Positions 1 to 10,900 of a stretch of 64,000 bases of DNA are shown piece after piece. Under the pieces are notes generated by a model. The model saw only the letters and a program-made list of their open reading frames with translations, made no database searches and was not told the origin of the DNA. The stretch covers positions 558,001-622,000 of the forward strand of contig CM066293.1 of assembly GCA_033816765.1 (NCBI GenBank), in the 5' to 3' direction. Source of the DNA: Nothopassalora personata. Taxonomy: Eukaryota; Ascomycota; Dothideomycetes; Mycosphaerellales; Mycosphaerellaceae. A program made the translations under genes and the position numbers. The stretch's first letter is position 1, and each line of letters opens with the position of its first letter.

Positions 1-1484
1 GAAAGGGCATCCGGCATAATCGCCTCGGTACCCGGCCCATACACTAGTGAAAACTGGAACTTTATAACTTCCTTAACCTACCGAATCTACTGTTCGGAGA
101 GCTATCTCTTCGTTATAAAGTATTCTAGGTTCTTATAGTCCGTCTAGATTATAAAGGGCCTATATGTTTTTAACTCGGGAGCCTATTCCTTAAGATAGGA
201 CACTACCGCGAGCATCTCCTTATCGTGAATGTCGTAGTTAATCTTAGCCTTATTAAGCTTCTTCGAGTAGAATCCTACTAGTCTTACAACTCCGTTCTTT
301 TCTTATAGGAGGGCGCCTCTAAGCGTAAAGCCGCTACAGTCCGTCTCTAAAAACGTAGGGAGCTCCGGGTTCTAGTAGGCTAAAACTAGTGCTTTGTAGT
401 ACTTGTCCTTTAGGGTCTTAAACGTATTAGCCTAACGATCTCCCTAGGAAAACACCTTGTTCTTGCCGGTTAGCGACGTTAAGGGCTCGGCGAGCTTTAA
501 ATAGTTTAGAATAAACATTCGGTAGTAGTTCGCGAAGCCTAAGAACCGCCGTACTTCCTTCTAGGTAACTGGTGCCTTCTAGTCCTTTACTACTGCTACC
601 TTTTCGGGGTCGGGTCCTACTCCTATCCCGTCGGTATGTACGATAAACCTAAGGTACTTAACCTTCTTCTATACGAACTTACACTTCCCTAGATCTAGGA
701 AAAGGCCTCCGTCCTAAAGCTTCTAGAGCACGATACGAACCTTCTAGAAATAGTCCTCTTTTATTCCGTCGGAGTAAATAACGACGTCGTTAGCGTAGGC
801 CGACGCGAAGTCGTCTAGGTAGTCCCGTAATAAACTGTTAATATACCGCTAGAATGTTACGGGGGCCCCGGACAAACCGAACGGGCATACTAGCTATTCC
901 TATAGACCGAATCTAGTTCGAAAAGCCGTCTTATACTCTTTACCTCGAGCTATCCGGAGGTAATGGAATGCGGTAATAACGTTAACCTTCGTAATCTATC
1001 TAGCGCCCGTTAGGTTCCGAATAGTTTCCGGGATTAATAGAAGCGGGTAACGGTCCTACTTAGTAATCGAGTTTAGTACTCTATAATCGTAGTAGAACCT
1101 AAGTCCTCCCCCGGGCTTCTTTACGAATAGGACGGGAGCCGCCGCTTCTAAGGTAGAAGGGCGAATATAACCCTTACGCTATAGTTCCATTAGCGACTTC
1201 CGGAGGATAAGTAGCTCGTCTTTTGACATACTATAGAGCGGTCCCTAGGGCAATAGTTCTAGGCTTCCGTCGGCTTTCGTCCGTATTTCGATCTTATAGT
1301 TAAGGTCGCCGCGGTATAGAGCTAGTTTATTAGCTTCCCTAGTAGAAAATAACGGTAGTATATCCTAAAGTTCTAGAGGCAAGCCCTTCTTAAGTTCCTC
1401 TCGCGTAGGCGGCTCCTTTTTACTAAGGGCTTTCTTACTATCTTCTACGGTTACCGCGGCAATCGTAGCGAAACGCTCACCCGA
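1..1484 (-). mobile_element. G0: RIP-mutated Ty3/gypsy pol fragment (RT and RNase H)
   Basis: Read on the minus strand this gives a continuous Ty3/gypsy reverse transcriptase and RNase H frame, broken only by in-frame TAG or TAA codons where Gln or Trp is expected. Visible motifs are [13 protein letters not shown] (finger region), PFGLSGAPVTF and YANDVVIYSD, which stands where the catalytic YxDD box should be, followed by [10 protein letters not shown] and the RNase H start FLETDCSGF. The first catalytic Asp is now Asn. The fragment runs off the left edge. On its 5' side it is cut at 1484 by G1 and continues at 20937. The element is dead. The family assignment is strong; the lineage within Ty3 is not resolved. 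Confidence 0.9.
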
Positions 1485-1640
1485 TGTTACGGAATGATTC
1501 CTATAGACCCTAGAATTATAATGATAAGACGAACACGTGACTCATCCTGCCTAAGCGCTTAGACTTGGAGCGATTAGACTGCTTATGCTTAGACTAATTA
1601 GACTACTCATGCTTAGACTAATTAGACTAATTACCGAGAT

Positions 1641-1906
1641 TGTTGAGAATATGCAGGTCATCGGGTTAAAGAGGTTGGGGTCTACCGGACCCCAACATGT
1701 GGTTGCCCCGCAACAGGATTACGTGGCTGGGTGACATGGCTGGATCAGGGGTATAAGACTCATCCGAACAGATGAGTCTGCCTCTTATCCTTTACATCCA
1801 CATCCGCGATACTTGTTCATAGAGACACGCTATCCCATTGGGTCCTTCTTCGTCCTAAGGCAAGATTCCATCTTCCAGTGGCTGCGCAACTCGTACCTGT
1901 TTAACA
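1641..1906 (+). mobile_element. S1: solo LTR without RIP, probably Ty1/copia, inside the G1 5' LTR
   Basis: A 266-bp insertion starts TGTTGAGAATATG and ends CTGTTTAACA. It is flanked by a perfect 5-bp TSD, GAGAT (1636-1640 and 1907-1911). The uninterrupted site is seen in the G1 3' LTR near 20730. TG...CA ends with a 5-bp TSD and no coding sequence indicate a solo LTR. The TGTTGAGAATATG start resembles copia LTRs (inference). CA and TG dinucleotides are plentiful, unlike the RIP-altered host LTR. It carries two perfect stem-loops: 1675-1695 (TTGGGGTC with GACCCCAA) and 1756-1779 (AGACTCATC with GATGAGTCT). Confidence 0.9.
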
Positions 1907-1925
1907 GAGATCTACGAATCTCCTT

Positions 1926-1970
1926 TATATTTAGGAACGCTAGAAACCCTTATGGTTCTATTACGTTCAA
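1926..1970 (+). promoter_or_regulatory. Putative core promoter and R start of the chromovirus LTR
   Basis: The TATA-like TATATTTA at 1926-1933 lies 37 bp before ACGTTCAACTCA (1963 on). The same spacing and a GTTCAACTCA motif recur in the LTRs of G4, G5 and G6, although their U3 sequences differ. S2 and S3 keep the shorter TCAACTCA. That supports a conserved transcription start. It is inferred from sequence only. Confidence 0.5.
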
Positions 1971-2116
1971 CTCATGTTACTATCTTACTAATTGGAATAC
2001 AACTCTTATTCCTATTATTTATCTTCGCTTAGCTTACTTTAGCCTCTCTAAAGAATACCGCCACGTGACTTGACTTATCTCTCTTTTGAGACTAGCCCTA
2101 GAACGAGATAATAACA

Positions 2117-2128
2117 CTTTAAACGCCC
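2117..2128 (+). other. Putative primer-binding site of G1 (self-priming type)
   Basis: Just inside the LTR the sequence is CTTTAAACGCCC, and the less mutated G6 copy reads CTTTGAACGCCC. The 8-mer TTGAACGC is the reverse complement of GCGTTCAA at the inferred R start. No tRNA 3' end beginning TGG is visible here. This resembles the self-priming used by Tf1/sushi-type elements. Confidence 0.45.
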
Positions 2129-2129
2129 T

Positions 2130-3885
2130 TAGGATAAGCGCTACTTAAGCAGCTAGTAGGGGAACACCCGCCCCTAGCGAAGTAGGAAGCATCCGCCGTG
2201 CGCTACTATAATAGACTACTACGAAGGACGATAAGTCTAATAACGATAACGAGCCTACTCTAAGGAAGAACGACGTTAAGGCTACTAAGCTAGACCTCTT
2301 CTATAGAGACAGGGCTAAGTTCGACGACTGGATTAATTAGATGGATATGTATCTTATGTTCAACCTAGTCGATGCCGATAAAAGAACTATCTTCGCTATT
2401 ACGTACCTTCGCGGAAGTGCGTAGAACTAGATCAAACCTTACCTTAAGGAATACCTTAAAGGTATAGGACGATTAGACCCTACTGGAATGTTTAGGAGCT
2501 ACACCCTCTTTAAAGATAAGATAAAGTTAATCTTTAGAACCTCGAACGAAGTCTAATAGGCTATACAAATCATTCAACACCTAAAGTAGAAGACGTCTAC
2601 TTTAGAGTATGCCGCTAAATTCGAAGAATACGGACAAATTACTAGATGGGACTAGACGGCGTTAATAACTATGTTCCGACGTAGGCTTAAAGACTCCGTT
2701 AAGGACGAGTTAATGAGACACGGGGGACAGATTACTAACCTCGAAGAGCTAATGAAGGCGTCGATTAACATCGATAACTAGCTCTAGGAACGACACTAGG
2801 AGAAGAAATACGACTCTAAAGTAGGAGGAATAGTAGGATATACTCCGGACCGTAGACCCTTAGGAGGATACATTACGAAGGGAGAATTCTCACGATAAAG
2901 CTAGCCCTACTATAGACTACAGCTAATGGAACTAGACGTTACCTAACGAGGACGGAGGATCGATAAGAGTAGGGGCTACGGAAAGAAGCCCTTTAAAGGA
3001 AAAGGAAAACTCATATACTATACCTATAGTAAGGAAGGTTACATAGCGCGGGATTGCCGCGGTAAGAATATAGTACGCCGCGAGCAGTTCAATATAATAC
3101 AACCCCGAACTAGTAAATCTAAGAGTAGCGTTAGATCTCGAGGAGATACCGACTATACTTGGAGAGTAGAGGAGAGAGCTAGTAATAGAAGCACGACGCC
3201 TCTCCTAGACCCCTTAGAAGGACGAGGAGGATACTATAGGCAGTAAATAGTGGTCATTCCATTTAATGCGAAGAACCAACTACGACAGTTTAATATAATA
3301 ACACGAAGAGTCGACTACGAGACCGAATCTAAGTCTCGAAATAGTTATAGAAGCCTTTATTAGCGATTCTATTACTAAGACTCGTGTTAAATCTACTACG
3401 CCGCGAAGTTAGGCGTAGGGTATTAGCCTTAGTAACTACGAGGAACCCTAGGAGCGACGTATAGGCAAGACGCTACGCTCCGAGAAGTAGACATTGATAA
3501 ATCCTACTTTAACGAAGATAGAAGCGATAAAGAAAATCAGGACCTAGGATAGAACGGATTATAGTCACTAGAACTATAGGAAGAAAGTTAAGAAACTACC
3601 GGGCTAGATACCATCGAGGAAGAACAGGATCCGGAAGAATTAAGCGAAGAAGATTCCTCCGAAGGAGAAGAGAGCGACACTAACGACGATAACAAACAAC
3701 TTACCTTTACGGTAGATGCACCTAAGAAACTATACGACATAATCATCTACCTATAAAGAAGGCACGAGGAATTCCTACCTAAAATAGGCGGACGAAGGAA
3801 GCTACATTCCATTGAGTTTAATAAGACACTCGACACCCTACGAGGCATGGCCTAGGGATACCCACTTATAAAAACAACCGAGAAT
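2130..3885 (+). pseudogene. G1 gag (5' part), RIP-inactivated
   Basis: A Ty3-type capsid frame is recognisable, with AKFDDWINQMDMYLMF, YLRGSAQNWIKPYL and FRRRLKDSVKDELMRHG, followed by a Lys/Arg-rich tail. A degenerate CCHC zinc knuckle follows near 3030-3060, in which expected Cys codons now read Tyr. Many Gln and Trp codons are TAG. The frame ends abruptly at 3889 where G2 is inserted, and resumes at 16120. The same gag is present in G4 and G6. It would have formed the virus-like particle. No functional product is possible. Confidence 0.88.
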
Positions 3886-3889
3886 CTAG

Positions 3890-4282
3890 TATTGACGACT
3901 AATTGGTTATGTTAACCTTAGGTTTGGTTATGTTAACCTTAGGTTTAAAGGGAGGGTTCCTTAGGTCCAACTTGCCCCTATCTTATTTAGGTTTAATTAG
4001 ACATTTAGGTAAGCTAGCGGGACTGGCATAGCTGTTAAGATATATACTGCGCAGTTAAGCATTGTAAGCGTAGCATTAAGGTAACAATTCAATTTATACC
4101 TCTCGAGTAGAGGGTATAGGGGTTTAGGTCCGCTAATCCTCTTGTTTTATCTAGCTACTACGCTGCTCGTTACGTGACCTAATTTCACGGTCCCGGGACC
4201 GGCAAATACCTCTACTTACATAAGCGCCGCTCTATATTACTACAACTCGGACAGGCCTACATAGGGTAGTTAGTAGACTTTA
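3890..4282 (+). repeat. G2 5' LTR
   Basis: It is 393 bp and matches the 3' LTR once S2 is removed, with differences that look like C/T and G/A changes. It contains the tandem pair TTATGTTAACCTTAGGTT near its start and the palindrome centred on 4194/4195. The next bases (TTTTAGTAGTTAATG) could be a RIP-altered tRNA primer site, but I cannot name the tRNA. Confidence 0.92.
4182..4207 (+). repeat. G2 palindrome, copy 1 (in the 5' LTR)
   Basis: This is an imperfect inverted repeat with perfect core CGGTCCCGGGACCG, matching the two perfect copies at 7618 and 11453 and the 3' LTR copy at 16019. The left arm reads ATTTCACGG and the right arm CCGGCAAAT. Confidence 0.85.
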
Positions 4283-4361
4283 TTTTAGTAGTTAATGAGG
4301 GGGGGGTATTAAGTGTATACCCGGTGGCGTATTAGCATCTAGTTTATAAGGTTAAAATCAC

Positions 4362-4502
4362 GGTTTAAGGTCTAAGGTTCACGGTTAAGGTTATCACTTA
4401 AGGTTAAGGTTCAAGGTTAAGGTTCAAGGTTAAGGTTCAAGGTTAAGGTTCAAGGTTAAGGTTTAAGGTTAAGGTTTAAGGTTAAGGTTTACGGTTAAGG
4501 TC
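4362..4502 (+). repeat. AAGGTT-type tandem array in the G2 leader
   Basis: A direct array of 6-bp units (AAGGTT, AAGGTC) lies between the 5' LTR and ORF1. It is partly organised as a 12-mer, CAAGGTTAAGGT. Some units read TAAGG, which may be RIP of CAAGG. It resembles telomere repeats only superficially, since the unit is not TTAGGG. It may be a leader or packaging region; no function is shown. Confidence 0.85.
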
Positions 4503-4698
4503 GACTAAGGTCGAAAACACTTAAGGTCTAAGGTATTTAGCAACAATTACGGTTACAAGGTCCTATTAAGCAACAACTAGTATTAGTACATTCTAAAGTA
4601 AGCACTACGTAACAATAGATACGGCTGCATTACTAGAAAAACTTAGCACCTTTACCGACATAGGTAGAGGCTACGAACAGCCTATAAACCCTACGAAA

Positions 4699-7527
4699 AT
4701 GAAAGGGGTCTATAGGGATTCTGTCCCTTATAAGGGGATAGAGGAATCGGAGGAAGGGGAAACACCTAAATCTAGTAAGGAAGGGAGAAGCGGAACTAGC
4801 GCCGCTAAATTGGGTATAGGTGTAGGAACGAACAGCACAATTAGAATAGATACTATAACTGCCCTCTTTAGACGATTAGTAGTAGCAATAGAAAACGCTA
4901 GCCCTCGCTTTCCACCTCTAGGAGGTGCTAAGAATCCGTTCTTTAATGGTACTAATGCTACTGAGTTCTAGGAGCGGTTTAGCGACCTAATAGACTAGTA
5001 TCCGCCTCGGGCATCTATTAAGAAGGATGATTTCTAGGGCAGGTTTAAGCGCAATTGCGAAACTACTATCCGGCGCGTAGTTATGAGGCTGCCTAGGTGG
5101 TTCACTAATAAGGCACGTTTTAGGAGGGCGTTCTTATTAGAGTTCTTAAGGTTTAACGCCTACTCGGTGTTAGGGAGTCGGGAATATCTTAAGGAGATTG
5201 TTAGGGCGTAGTAAGGTAAGAGGCCTAAAGAATAAGATGTAAAGAAATTCATCCGCCTGTTTATATCCTTAAGTGACCTAATTGAACCTAAGGATTTGGA
5301 TAATAGCTCCCGGAGTCGCCTCCTCCTTTAGGGATTGCTAGAGGTAGTCGCGAAAGCGGTCTATAAGGCTTGCGGGCTTCACCTAAAGCAACCTAAGAAG
5401 TTTAGGGACTTTTAGAGGATCCTCGATAAAGCTACTAGTATCGTAGATAGTAAGGAGGGATAGAAAGCTATATATATAGATTTCCCTCTTACTTTACCTT
5501 AGCTATACCGCTTAGTCGTGAAGTAAATGCCGCGCCTTAAGCCTAAGATTAACACGCTTAAGAAGGCCACTTCTAGGACTGTTATTAATAATGACCTTAT
5601 CTAGAAGGTAGCTAAAATAAGCATACGTGCATACTAGCGCGGTCGCGTCGCGGACGCGGGTACCTTCTACCCGAGCGAGAATTAACGCTCTATATAACCG
5701 GAGAGGCACGACCTAGATACTAAACTATAGGTTTACGCAATATAGCGTCCCCTATCGTAGAATCGCGAACAGTCTAAAGCGATGGATGGTTGTTACTACA
5801 ACTATAGCAGTTCGAAGCACTAGGCTAGTAACTATAGGGCGATAAGGTCCTTAATATCTCGGGGCTACGTACACCTCGCCCCGAATAACTAGTGGTATCT
5901 AGGGAAGGAAGGCGATCCGCGTCCTACTAAGTTTAACTTTCGGAGGGACTATAGTAAACCGAAACTGCTCTATATACTCCCTCTACTGGAAGAACATTAT
6001 AGGCCGATCGAGTTTAATAACTAGTATAAGATTTCTATACTACGTAAGTAATAGATAGGTAGGGACTACACTAGGGTAATAAAGGTTACGCCTCCTAATT
6101 ATTCTAAGCCCCCTCCTAACTTTAGGCATTTAATGGAGTATAGCCCTTAGGACGCACGGTCTAGCTAAATAGAGAAGGCTACTAGTACATATTAGGTCTT
6201 ATTCGGAGAAAGTGAAGTGGAGTAGGCGGTCGACTTAGGCGAGCTTAACGAGGTATCTACCTATCCTATGTAGTCTAACAAAGTGAAAGGAAAGGCACCC
6301 GTAGGCATTCTAAAGAATCCGCACCCGAGGACCCGGTCCTTAGCCTAGGATCTACAAGCCCGAGCTAAGGCTACTAAGAAAGTTCGCCTACAATTGGAAT
6401 AGGAGATCCGGTAAGCTAAGATTAACTAGTAGGAGGTTGAAATAATTAATGAAGTTAGTAGTTAAATAAGCGAAACTCAATTATTAGCTAAATCCGGGGT
6501 AACCCTAGGAAGGGGAAATAATGCCTAAGTAAACAGATTAGGGAACGATGCTAACAAAGGACTGCCTAAGGATATGCCTATTAGTCCCGTAAACGCCCCC
6601 TTCGTATAAAGGAAGCGTATGTAGAATACTAAGACTATAAGGATTAACAACTACGTCCGATAATATAGTTTAGCTAGTAATAGCCCGGTTATAAAGGAAG
6701 AGGGTATTATCTACTAGATTAATTAGATCCTCTAGATAACGTTTCCTAATGTAAACGCCTAAGATTAGTTTCGATATAGTCGCTAGTTCGAGGCTGCCCT
6801 CTTCGGTCGCGTTACTAACACCCCCGCTCTTTAGGAGAAGCTCGCTATAGTACGACGCCTTATAGGAAAGGACCCTAAGGTTCGCACTAGATAAGTGATC
6901 ACCTATAAAGATAAACCTAAGTATAATAAGGAGGTCTTCCGCGAAGATAGTTAGGCCTAGTATGTCGGAGTATATTTAACTATACTTTACTCTAAAGGAG
7001 CAGTCCCTACTGCTAAGCTCTATAAGGACGTTAAGAAAATCGGGCTCTCTAGTGTCCTTAATAACTTTACTATAGTCCCTAGTCCTTAGGTAGTAGCGGA
7101 GTTCGGGATAAATAAGAACTAGATTAGGTGCCTAATTAACGAGGGTTCCGAGGTGAATATCATCGGCTAGAGGAACGCTTATAGATTTAGGTTACCAGTA
7201 ATATCGAGTACTTAGCTTACCTTTCGAGGTGCTAGAGGGCGGGCCTAGTTTAAAGGTGTTATAGGCAATTTGGATGTTTAGGTATTTAGGGTTCACTACT
7301 AAATAGACATGTTTATCTCCTCGGATCTAAACTTACTAACAATCCTAGGACGTTCGTAGGCCCGTAAGGTGCGACTCACTGCCCGTAACTACGATGATAG
7401 TTTATAGGAGGGGACTATTGCTAGCCGTAAAGGTGAAAGTGTCATGTTTACTGCCCTAGTTAGCTCGGACAGGTATAAGACCCTTTAAGAACTATTAAAA
7501 GCGTCGGGAAATAGAAGGGTAGGTTAA
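4699..7527 (+). pseudogene. G2 ORF1: gag with zinc knuckle and aspartic-protease-like end
   Basis: One frame runs about 943 codons with many TAG/TAA interruptions. The first 90 codons are open, then NPFFNGTNATEF starts a gag capsid domain common in fungal Ty3 elements. A degraded CCHC knuckle lies near 5790-5830 (GCYYNYSSSKHQASNY, two expected Cys read as Tyr). Near 7130 CLINEGSEVNIIG resembles a retroviral-type protease active site with Asp changed to Asn, followed by the flap-distal LLTILGRS. The frame closes at TAA 7525-7527. The protease therefore appears joined to gag rather than to pol. No functional product is expected. Confidence 0.8.
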
Positions 7528-7617
7528 GTTACGGCGCTTAACCCACCGACTTGCTAAAGCCGGATTTAATAAAATTAGTGAGGTTCTCGCACTATCTCGG
7601 AGAAACCTCGGACTTTA

Positions 7618-7643
7618 ATTTACCGGTCCCGGGACCGGTAAAT
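7618..7643 (+). repeat. G2 palindrome, copy 2 (between ORF1 and ORF2), perfect
   Basis: This is a perfect 26-bp palindrome: core ACCGGTCCCGGGACCGGT with ATTT before it and AAAT after it. It lies 90 bp after the ORF1 stop in a non-coding gap. Confidence 0.93.
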
Positions 7644-7925
7644 AGCTATAGTAAGGAAAACGGATACCACTACGACACGACGCATCTATAGGAACCCGGC
7701 AAGGCTCTAACGCCTAGTAACTATTCAGCTTACTTATTAGGATTGCTTAGGACTGCTAGAGTAAAGGAACGAGTTGTAGAAATTAGAATAGGCGCGTTTA
7801 AGGGAGATTCTATTACTAACGTTTATTTAGTTTAAGGGGATTAGCCTTCTAAGATCCTAAGGCAATCTGTATTAAATGCTTAGGCACGAAAGCAATAAGT
7901 AGGCTAACATATAGCTAATATTAGG

Positions 7926-10900
7926 ATGCCGCAGGTCTTCACGATGTACAAGCGTAAGGCGGATAAGAAGAAGCTAGTAGACGCGAGCGTTTACGAACGC
8001 CTAGAATCACGAGTTAAGGGAGATATAGAATGGAAGCGTAGGGCACTGTACCTAGAATCCAAGATGCCTAAAGGACAAGGACCGTTCGATAGGAAGTACT
8101 TAACTAAGAAATTCTTAAGTATTAAGCGAGGTAGCCGAATTACTCTAGAACGACTTACCTTAATTAAGGTTAGTATTAAGCTATTACTAATAGAAAGGGC
8201 CTTATTCGATGAGATGCTCTATAACCGGGAGGCAGTCCTTACTTAGGATTTTAGTCACATAAGGCAAATTAGGCACGACGTTATGCCACCTTAGAAGATT
8301 AACACGGTCCCTTATAGGCTATAGTAGGCACGCCCTATCCGGCTACACCTAAGTCTTAGGGCAATTGTTAAGCGCATAATTAGAGCCCAGATTAAGAACA
8401 ACATCCTAGAATACTTATAAGGGGCATATTCCAATAGCTAGTTCCTAGTCGTAAAGAAGGTTAATGCCTCTAGAAGCGATGTGCTATATCGGTTAATTAA
8501 CTTAGCTATACTCCTAAATAAGGTTACTATGCGCGATGCTAACATTCCACCGGACACGGATAGCTTCTTAGAGGATTTTACCGGTTACCGAGTCGCTTCA
8601 CTTATGGACCTGTTTTTAGGTTATAATTAGATTACTTTAGATAAGTCCTACCGGGACTTAACAGCCTTTATAACCCCTCTTAGCCTAGTACGTAACACGA
8701 CTCTACCTTAAGGGGCTACTAATTCGGTTACTTAGTTCGTACGTGCGGTAACAAAGATTCTACTTAATTATATCTCGTATCGAGTAAAGCCGTTTCTCGA
8801 TAACATCGGTATTAAGGGACTAACTAAGGACTATAGGAATGCCAAAGTAGAGCCTAGGCTAAGGAGATAGGTCGTTAAGCATATCGTCTCCCTAGATCTA
8901 GTTCTTACTAACCTAGAGAGAGCTAGTGCGGTGGTTGCTAGAGGCAAATCCTAATAGTTATATAAAAAGCTTAAGATTGTTAGGTACGTTACTAGCCCGG
9001 ATAGTCGCTATCCTAACCTAAAGGTTGTGGCTAAGATCCTAGACTAGCCTACGCCTACCTATATTAAGGAGGTCCGCACCTATGTAGGGCTATATATGTA
9101 CTTCCGGATATAGATTCCCTAGTTCGTCATTATCGCTCGACTAATGTATAAGCTACTAAAGAAGGGCGCCGAGTTCACCTAGATAGAAAATGAGCAGTTC
9201 TCGAAAGAAGAGGTTACTAGATATCTTATATAGGCTCTAGCCTTAGTTACCCTCTACTACTTACCTAGTGCTAGGTCCATCTTTGTCTTAGTTGATGCTA
9301 GCGGTACTAGATGGGGATGTATCGTTTCTTAAGAATTAATAGACAGTACTTGACGGCGTCACCCGGTGCGGTATAAGAGTAGAATCTAGAACGCGTTAGA
9401 ATCTAGATATGATGCTAGCAAGCGGGAATGCCTTAGGGTCCTTAAGGGGCTTAAGAAGATCTAAAGATATATTACTAGCGTTAATTTTGTCCTTAAGGTT
9501 AATGCTAAGACACTTATATAGCAACTTAACCGGCCGGCTTCGGACCTACCTAACTCGGCAATAGCCCGGTAGGTCGCATAGATTAGGCTAGGCTGTTCAC
9601 ATTCGAAGTGAAGCACGTTACGGGAGCTAGGCATACTAGCCTAGATGCCCTGTCTTACAGGCCCTCTACACCTTAGGAACCTAGGGAAGCTAACGAAGAC
9701 GAAGTCGACTAGATGATTAATAATAAGCTATTCGGGTACCCGGAGCCGGTCGACACCTATCTAGTTGAAATCTAGAAAACACGACATCTCGGGAACTAAT
9801 ATTCTAAAAGCTCTTAGCAACTTGCTTAGGTTATAGAAGCTAGGACCCGGCCCGATAGTGTTACCCGTACTAAGTACCGGCGGCTAGTAAAGAAGAGCGT
9901 TAACTTCTTTATCCGAGACTAATTGCTATTCTTCTAGAAGCGCCGAGGAGTACCGTTATAACTTATAATTAACGATAATAAGGCTTAGAAGGAGATCGTT
10001 ATAGAATACTATAAAAGACACGGTTATCGTAGCGCTAAGGTCGTGTATAACCTTATTTCCGATCGGTATTACTAGGACGGGTACTTCGCCGATGTCTCTA
10101 CGTAGGCTCGAAGTTATGCTCCTTATAGGTTTCGCGAAGGCAACTAGCGCGCTAGTAAGCTTCACTTATCGAGCCCTTAAGTCATTAGTAAGAAGTAGTA
10201 CTCGGACCCCGTCTAGGTGCATAAAAATAGATACCTCCTAGTTACGCGCGAAGCACTTAGTAACTGGATCGAGGCTAGAGTAACGAGGGCACCTCCTAGC
10301 TCCAAGTCGGTTACTAAGTTTCTATATAAAGATGTCTTCTATAGGCACGGCTACTATGCTAAAATTGTACTTAATAACGCTACGGTTTATACGGCTAAGG
10401 TTAAGCGGTTGCTCGTAGGGCTTAGTATTTGAAGGATCCGAATATTACCGTACTATCCGTAGTCTAATGCTCCGGTCGAGGCTAGATACCGTCCAATTCT
10501 TATAGCGTTAGTAAAGCTCATAAGGAACATATACCGCGGATAGGAGCAATAGGTACCCGCTGTGTTATAGGCTAATAGGACTACGACCTGTCGTACTACT
10601 AGAATGACGCTAGCTTAGGTCCTATATAGCTATCGCACGATTCTACTAATTGAAGTTAAGTACCCGACGTAGGCGAATTACTAGTAGGGATCGGTAAGAA
10701 CGACTAAGGACCTACTTGCTATACGTGCGCGTTAACTCTAGGCTCGAGACCTTAGTTTAGAAGAGCTACATACTCGAAGGAAGCGACTAAGAGAACTTAG
10801 TAAGGACTACTTTAATTCTCACCGGAATGTTAACTCTATTAGTTTCTAGAAGGGCGACCTTATTATAAGATTCGATAAGCTATATAAGGATGACTTCTCA

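Larger units (their letters stand above)
1485..2116 (+). repeat. G1 5' LTR (type A U3), split by solo LTR S1
   Basis: It starts TGTTACGGAATG and ends GATAATAACA. It is 632 bp, or 361 bp without S1 and its 5-bp TSD, matching the 3' LTR at 20571-20931. The U3 holds short direct repeats built on AGACTGCTTATGCTTAG. A TATA-like stretch (TATATTTA, 1926-1933) is followed about 37 bp later by ACGTTCAACTCATG, the likely start of R. Confidence 0.92.

Noticed and set aside
4362..4502. AAGGTT array as an interstitial telomere
   Set aside because: The unit is AAGGTT/AAGGTC, not TTAGGG, and the array is inside a retrotransposon leader.
4699..4971. 90-codon open frame as a separate small gene
   Set aside because: It is the still-open start of G2 ORF1; homology continues past its RIP-type stop.
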